NCBI GenBank assembly: GCA_934636325.1
Contig: CAKUAK010000104.1
Coordinates: forward strand, 1-8,386
Origin: an uncultured Eubacteriales bacterium
GTDB lineage: Bacteria; Bacillota; Clostridia; Oscillospirales; Butyricicoccaceae
Direction: 5' to 3'
DNA: 8,386 nt
The notes under the pieces were generated by a model. It did no database searches. It was given only the letters and a program-made list of their open reading frames with translations, and was not told the DNA's origin. A program made the translations under genes and the position numbers. Shown here one piece after another: positions 5,435 to 8,386 of the stretch. The first letter of the stretch is position 1; each line of letters begins with the position of its first letter.

Positions 5435-7963
5435 TTATTCCCGATCTTCGGTCTCTTCGGATATATCATCCGGGGTCTCTTCGGCGCTCTCTGCGCCCTC
5501 GGTCTCCTGACCCTCTTCGGTCGTCTCGGGCTCGTCCTCTTCCTTTTCGGTCAGGGCGACGTCGATGACATGGGCGCCGTTATCGAGGCGGACGAGTATG
5601 ACCCCCTGAGAGGCCCTGCCGCACAGCCTTATGGTGTCGGCCGCCATGCGGATGACGACACCGTCGCTGGTCATGATAAAGAGATCGTCCTCCATTGTCA
5701 CGGTGCGGATGGCGATCAGGCCGCCGGTCTTGTCGGTCAGGTTATGGGCGGTGATGCCGCCGCCGCCGCGGTGATGCTTGGAGTATTCGGGGCACTCGGT
5801 CAGCTTGCCATAGCCGTTCTCGGTGACGGTCAGGACAAGGCCGTCCTCGGTTATGGCGTCGGCCCCGACGACATAATCGTCGTCCTTAAGGCGTATGCCC
5901 CTGACGCCGAAGGCCTCGCGGCCCATGGGCCTTACCTCGGTCTCGTCGAACCTGATGGCCGAGCCGTCGTGGGTGCCGATGATGATCGAGGAGCTGCCGC
6001 CGGTCACCATGACCGATACCAGCTCGTCGCCCTCTTCAAGGCCGATGGCCCTGACCCCGGCCTTTCTGGCCGTCTGGAGCATGCCGAGGCCGATGCGCTT
6101 TATCGTGCCCATGCGGGTGACAAGGACGATATATTTATCGTCGTCGAACTCGCCGAGGGGCAGCATGGAGGTTATCTTCTCGTCGGGTTCGGTCTGGAGA
6201 AGGTTGACCATATTCATGCCCTTGGCCGTGCGGGAGCTTTCGGGTATCTGATAGCCCTTGAGGCGGTACATGCGGCCCTTGTTGGTGAAGAAGAGGATAT
6301 AGTCATGGCTGGAGGCGGTGAACATGGTCTCGGCCATGTCCTCTTCCCTTGTCGAAACGCCGGTTATGCCCCTTCCGCCGCGGCGCTGGCTGCGATAGGT
6401 GCTGGTCGGCAGACGCTTGATATATCCCTTGCGGGTCATGGTATAGACGCACTGCTTCTCTTCGATCAGATCCTCGATGTCGATATCAGAGCCGTCGTGA
6501 GAGATCTCGGTGCGTCTCGGGTCGCCGAAGCGCTTCTTTATCTCGAGCAGACCCTCGCGGATGATGCCGTAGACCCTCTCGGGGCGGGCGAGGATGTCGT
6601 TGTAATCCTTTATCTTTGCATAGAGCTCCTGAAGTTCATTCTCGATCTTCTCGCGCTCGAGGCCCTGGAGCCTTCTGAGCTGCATGTCGAGGATGGCCTG
6701 GGCCTGTATGTCGCTTATGCCGAACCGCTCCATAAGGTTTTCCTTGGCGTTGTCATAGCTCGAACGGATTATGCGTATGACCTCGTCGATGTTGTCGCAG
6801 GCGATGGCCATGCCTTCGAGGATATGGGCCCTGTCCTGGGCCTTTTTGAGCAGGAACCTTGTCCGGTTGACGATGACCTCGAAACGGAAGTCGAGGTAAT
6901 GCTGAAGGCACTCTTTAAGGGTGAGGATCTTGGGCTGGCCGTCGACAAGGGCCAGCATGTTTATCGAAAAGCTGTCCTGAAGCTGGGTCAGCTTGAAGAG
7001 CTGGTTGAGCAGCACCTGGGGGTTGATGTCCTTGCGCATCTCGATGACGACCCGCATGCCGCTGCGGTCGCTCTCGTCGCGGATATCGGTGATGCCGTCG
7101 ACACGCTTTTCCTTATGCAGGTCGGCGATGCTCTCGACCAGCCTTGCCTTGTTGACCTGATAGGGCAGCTCGGTCACGACGATGCGGAAGCGCCCCTCTT
7201 TGTATTCCTCGATCTCGGTCCTGGCGCGGACAAGGATCTTGCCGCGGCCGGTCGAATAGGCCGCCTTGATGCCGCTGCGGCCGAGGATAATGCCGCCGGT
7301 GGGGAAATCGGGGCCCTTGATGCACTGGCCCAGCTTTTCAAGCCCGGCGTCGGGATCGTCGATCAGGCAGCATACGCCGTCGATGACCTCGCCGAGGTTA
7401 TGGGGCGGGATGTTGGTCGCCATGCCGACGGCGATGCCGCTGGAGCCGTTGACCAGCAGCTGGGGGAAGGCCGAGGGAACGACGGCCGGCTCTTTGAGCT
7501 TATCGTCGAAGTTGGGATTCCACTGCACGGTCTCCTTCTCGATGTCCTCCATCATCTCTTCGGCGATCTTGGACATCCTGGCCTCTGTATAACGGTAGGC
7601 GGCCGGGGGATCGCCGTCGACCGAGCCAAAGTTGCCGTGGCCGTCGATGAGCGGATACCTCAGCGAGAAATCCTGCGCCATACGGACCATGGCGTCGTAT
7701 ACCGACGCGTCGCCGTGGGGATGGTAACGGCCGAGCACGTTGCCGACCGTCGTCGCCGCCTTGCGGTAGGGGCGGTCGGAGGTCAGGTTGTCCTCGTACA
7801 TGGCGTAAAGTATCCTGCGGTGTACCGGCTTCAGGCCGTCGCGGACATCGGGAAGGGCACGGGCCACGATAACGCTCATGGCATAGTCGATGAAAGAGCT
7901 TTTCATCTCCTTCTCGATGTCGACGTTGATTATCTTCTGGTTCTCAAATAGTAATTCGCTCAT
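5435..7963 (-). CDS. gyrA: DNA gyrase subunit A
   Basis: The 842-residue protein is full-length GyrA, the DNA-cleaving subunit of gyrase, which with GyrB introduces negative supercoils using ATP. The N-terminal region carries VHRRILYAM (47-55), the quinolone-resistance region HPHGDASVYDAMVRMAQ (81-97) and catalytic Tyr125 in AAYRYTEARM. The C-terminal beta-pinwheel contains the GyrA box QRRGGRG (526-532), which distinguishes gyrase from topoisomerase IV, and repeated blade motifs such as TNKGRMYRL. Residue 86, equivalent to Ser83 of E. coli, is alanine; Asp90 (E. coli Asp87) is kept. The last 37 residues (806-842) are a strongly acidic tail with 20 Asp/Glu. The start is supported by AGGTGA close upstream. 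gyrB is not in the window. rnhA follows without a gap, and pspC lies 35 bp upstream with no clear promoter between. Confidence 0.98.
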   Translation of the reverse strand: MSELLFENQKIINVDIEKEMKSSFIDYAMSVIVARALPDVRDGLKPVHRRILYAMYEDNLTSDRPYRKAATTVGNVLGRYHPHGDASVYDAMVRMAQDFSLRYPLIDGHGNFGSVDGDPPAAYRYTEARMSKIAEEMMEDIEKETVQWNPNFDDKLKEPAVVPSAFPQLLVNGSSGIAVGMATNIPPHNLGEVIDGVCCLIDDPDAGLEKLGQCIKGPDFPTGGIILGRSGIKAAYSTGRGKILVRARTEIEEYKEGRFRIVVTELPYQVNKARLVESIADLHKEKRVDGITDIRDESDRSGMRVVIEMRKDINPQVLLNQLFKLTQLQDSFSINMLALVDGQPKILTLKECLQHYLDFRFEVIVNRTRFLLKKAQDRAHILEGMAIACDNIDEVIRIIRSSYDNAKENLMERFGISDIQAQAILDMQLRRLQGLEREKIENELQELYAKIKDYNDILARPERVYGIIREGLLEIKKRFGDPRRTEISHDGSDIDIEDLIEEKQCVYTMTRKGYIKRLPTSTYRSQRRGGRGITGVSTREEDMAETMFTASSHDYILFFTNKGRMYRLKGYQIPESSRTAKGMNMVNLLQTEPDEKITSMLPLGEFDDDKYIVLVTRMGTIKRIGLGMLQTARKAGVRAIGLEEGDELVSVMVTGGSSSIIIGTHDGSAIRFDETEVRPMGREAFGVRGIRLKDDDYVVGADAITEDGLVLTVTENGYGKLTECPEYSKHHRGGGGITAHNLTDKTGGLIAIRTVTMEDDLFIMTSDGVVIRMAADTIRLCGRASQGVILVRLDNGAHVIDVALTEKEEDEPETTEEGQETEGAESAEETPDDISEETEDRE

Positions 7964-7998
7964 CAGGTCACCTGTTTTCTAAATAGTTGCGCGTGGGT

Positions 7999-8319
7999 TC
8001 ATCTTTCCTGCCCGTCGTCGGCCGGGTGGGTCTCAACGTCCTGGGCGTCGGATATATCAAAGGGCGGTTGGTCGGGGGAATAGCCTCTCGGCCCTCCCCT
8101 GCCGCCGAAGCCCCCCTGCCCCGGGCCTCCCGCCTGCCCTTCCGGCATAAGGAAGGACAGCAGCAGGTATACCCAAAGCATAAGGCTGCGGGATATTATC
8201 GCAAGGATGACAAAGACGCCGCGGATGATGTTCGAGTTGACCCCGAGGGTCTCCCCGATGCCGCCGCATACGCCGAATATCATCCGGTCGCTCATGCTCT
8301 TGTGCCAGTTTTTGTTCAT
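7999..8319 (-). CDS. PspC domain-containing small membrane protein
   Basis: This 106-residue protein begins with a PspC domain: a short cytoplasmic lead, then DRMIFGVCGGIGETLGVNSNIIR (11-33), the hallmark GVCGGI...R pattern, followed by a hydrophobic segment (about 34-58) that should cross the membrane once or twice. After it comes a glycine/proline-rich low-complexity stretch (61-80) and an acidic hydrophilic end. PspC in enterobacteria belongs to the phage-shock response to envelope stress; for short proteins of this type in Bacillota the function is mostly unknown, so I give no gene symbol as a firm name. AAAGGAG five bases before the ATG sets the start. It lies 35 bp upstream of gyrA in the same direction and may share its transcript. 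Confidence 0.85.
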   Translation of the reverse strand: MNKNWHKSMSDRMIFGVCGGIGETLGVNSNIIRGVFVILAIISRSLMLWVYLLLSFLMPEGQAGGPGQGGFGGRGGPRGYSPDQPPFDISDAQDVETHPADDGQER

Positions 8320-8362
8320 ATATACTCCTTTGTCGAAAGCTCGCGGGTATGATGCCCTTTAT

Positions 8363-8386
8363 GGCTCCCTTGTGTAAAGGGAGCTG
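8363..8386. repeat. Hairpin repeat, partial at the right edge
   Basis: GCTCCCTT (8364-8371) and AAGGGAGC (8377-8384) form a perfect 8-bp stem with loop GTGTA, followed by TG at the window end. The sequence resembles the start of a short interspersed repeat that I recall from gut Clostridia genomes, with a second hairpin expected just outside the window. There is no T-tract on the minus side, so a terminator for an upstream gene is less likely. Confidence 0.5.

Noticed and set aside
5063..7951. A 962-codon open frame on the plus strand opposite gyrA and part of rnhA
   Set aside because: It is the antisense shadow of gyrA: the GC-rich gene rarely uses TTA, CTA or TCA codons in frame, so few stops appear on the other strand. 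The translation is low-complexity (Gly/Ala/Asp/Val-rich), has no recognisable domain, and gyrA itself is unmistakable.
8320..8386. Promoter for the PspC-domain gene (TTTACA within the hairpin on the minus strand)
   Set aside because: No acceptable -10 hexamer lies at 16-18 bp spacing, and the TTTACA is part of the hairpin repeat. The true promoter may be outside the window.

Overview
The window carries eight complete genes, all on the minus strand, in a GC-rich background (about 60% in the lines I hand-counted). No gene is cut by a window edge. Read in the direction of transcription (high to low coordinates) the order is: a small PspC-domain membrane protein; gyrA (DNA gyrase subunit A); rnhA (RNase HI); a Phd/YefM-type antitoxin and a RelE/ParE-type toxin; mnmE and mnmG (tRNA wobble-uridine modification); and rsmG (16S rRNA m7G methyltransferase). 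The strong AAAGGAG-type Shine-Dalgarno sites, the mnmE-mnmG-rsmG order, a Gram-positive-style short PspC protein and short hairpin repeats of a kind I recall from gut Clostridia suggest a GC-rich member of the Bacillota (Clostridia). This is inference, and I cannot name a genus.

There appear to be two transcription units. Unit 1 is pspC-gyrA-rnhA: pspC and gyrA are 35 bp apart, the gyrA stop abuts the rnhA start (TAAATG), and a strong symmetrical hairpin terminator follows rnhA at 4950-4980. Unit 2 starts at a sigma-A-like promoter (TTGAAT, 17 bp, TATACT; 4891-4919) just beyond that terminator. It runs antitoxin-toxin-mnmE-mnmG-rsmG and ends at a GC-rich hairpin terminator at 197-223. The antitoxin and toxin overlap by 8 bp, mnmE begins 4 bp after the toxin stop with its ribosome binding site inside the toxin gene, mnmG follows an 80-bp AT-rich spacer, and rsmG overlaps the end of mnmG by 8 bp.

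Functionally, unit 1 pairs the supercoiling enzyme subunit with the enzyme that removes RNA:DNA hybrids. Unit 2 places the tRNA modification complex MnmE-MnmG and an rRNA methyltransferase downstream of a toxin-antitoxin promoter. The toxin gene has clearly lower GC (about 45%) than its antitoxin (about 56%) and the housekeeping genes around it, which suggests later acquisition. The most interesting point is that the toxin-antitoxin pair has become, or been inserted as, the head of the mnmE-mnmG-rsmG operon.

Non-coding sequence is limited: 1-196 downstream of the rsmG terminator holds a dense run of short hairpins, 4867-4999 holds the terminator and promoter, and 8320-8386 holds the pspC leader plus a hairpin repeat. 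The hairpin repeats at the two window edges look like partial copies of related interspersed elements, both continuing outside the window.
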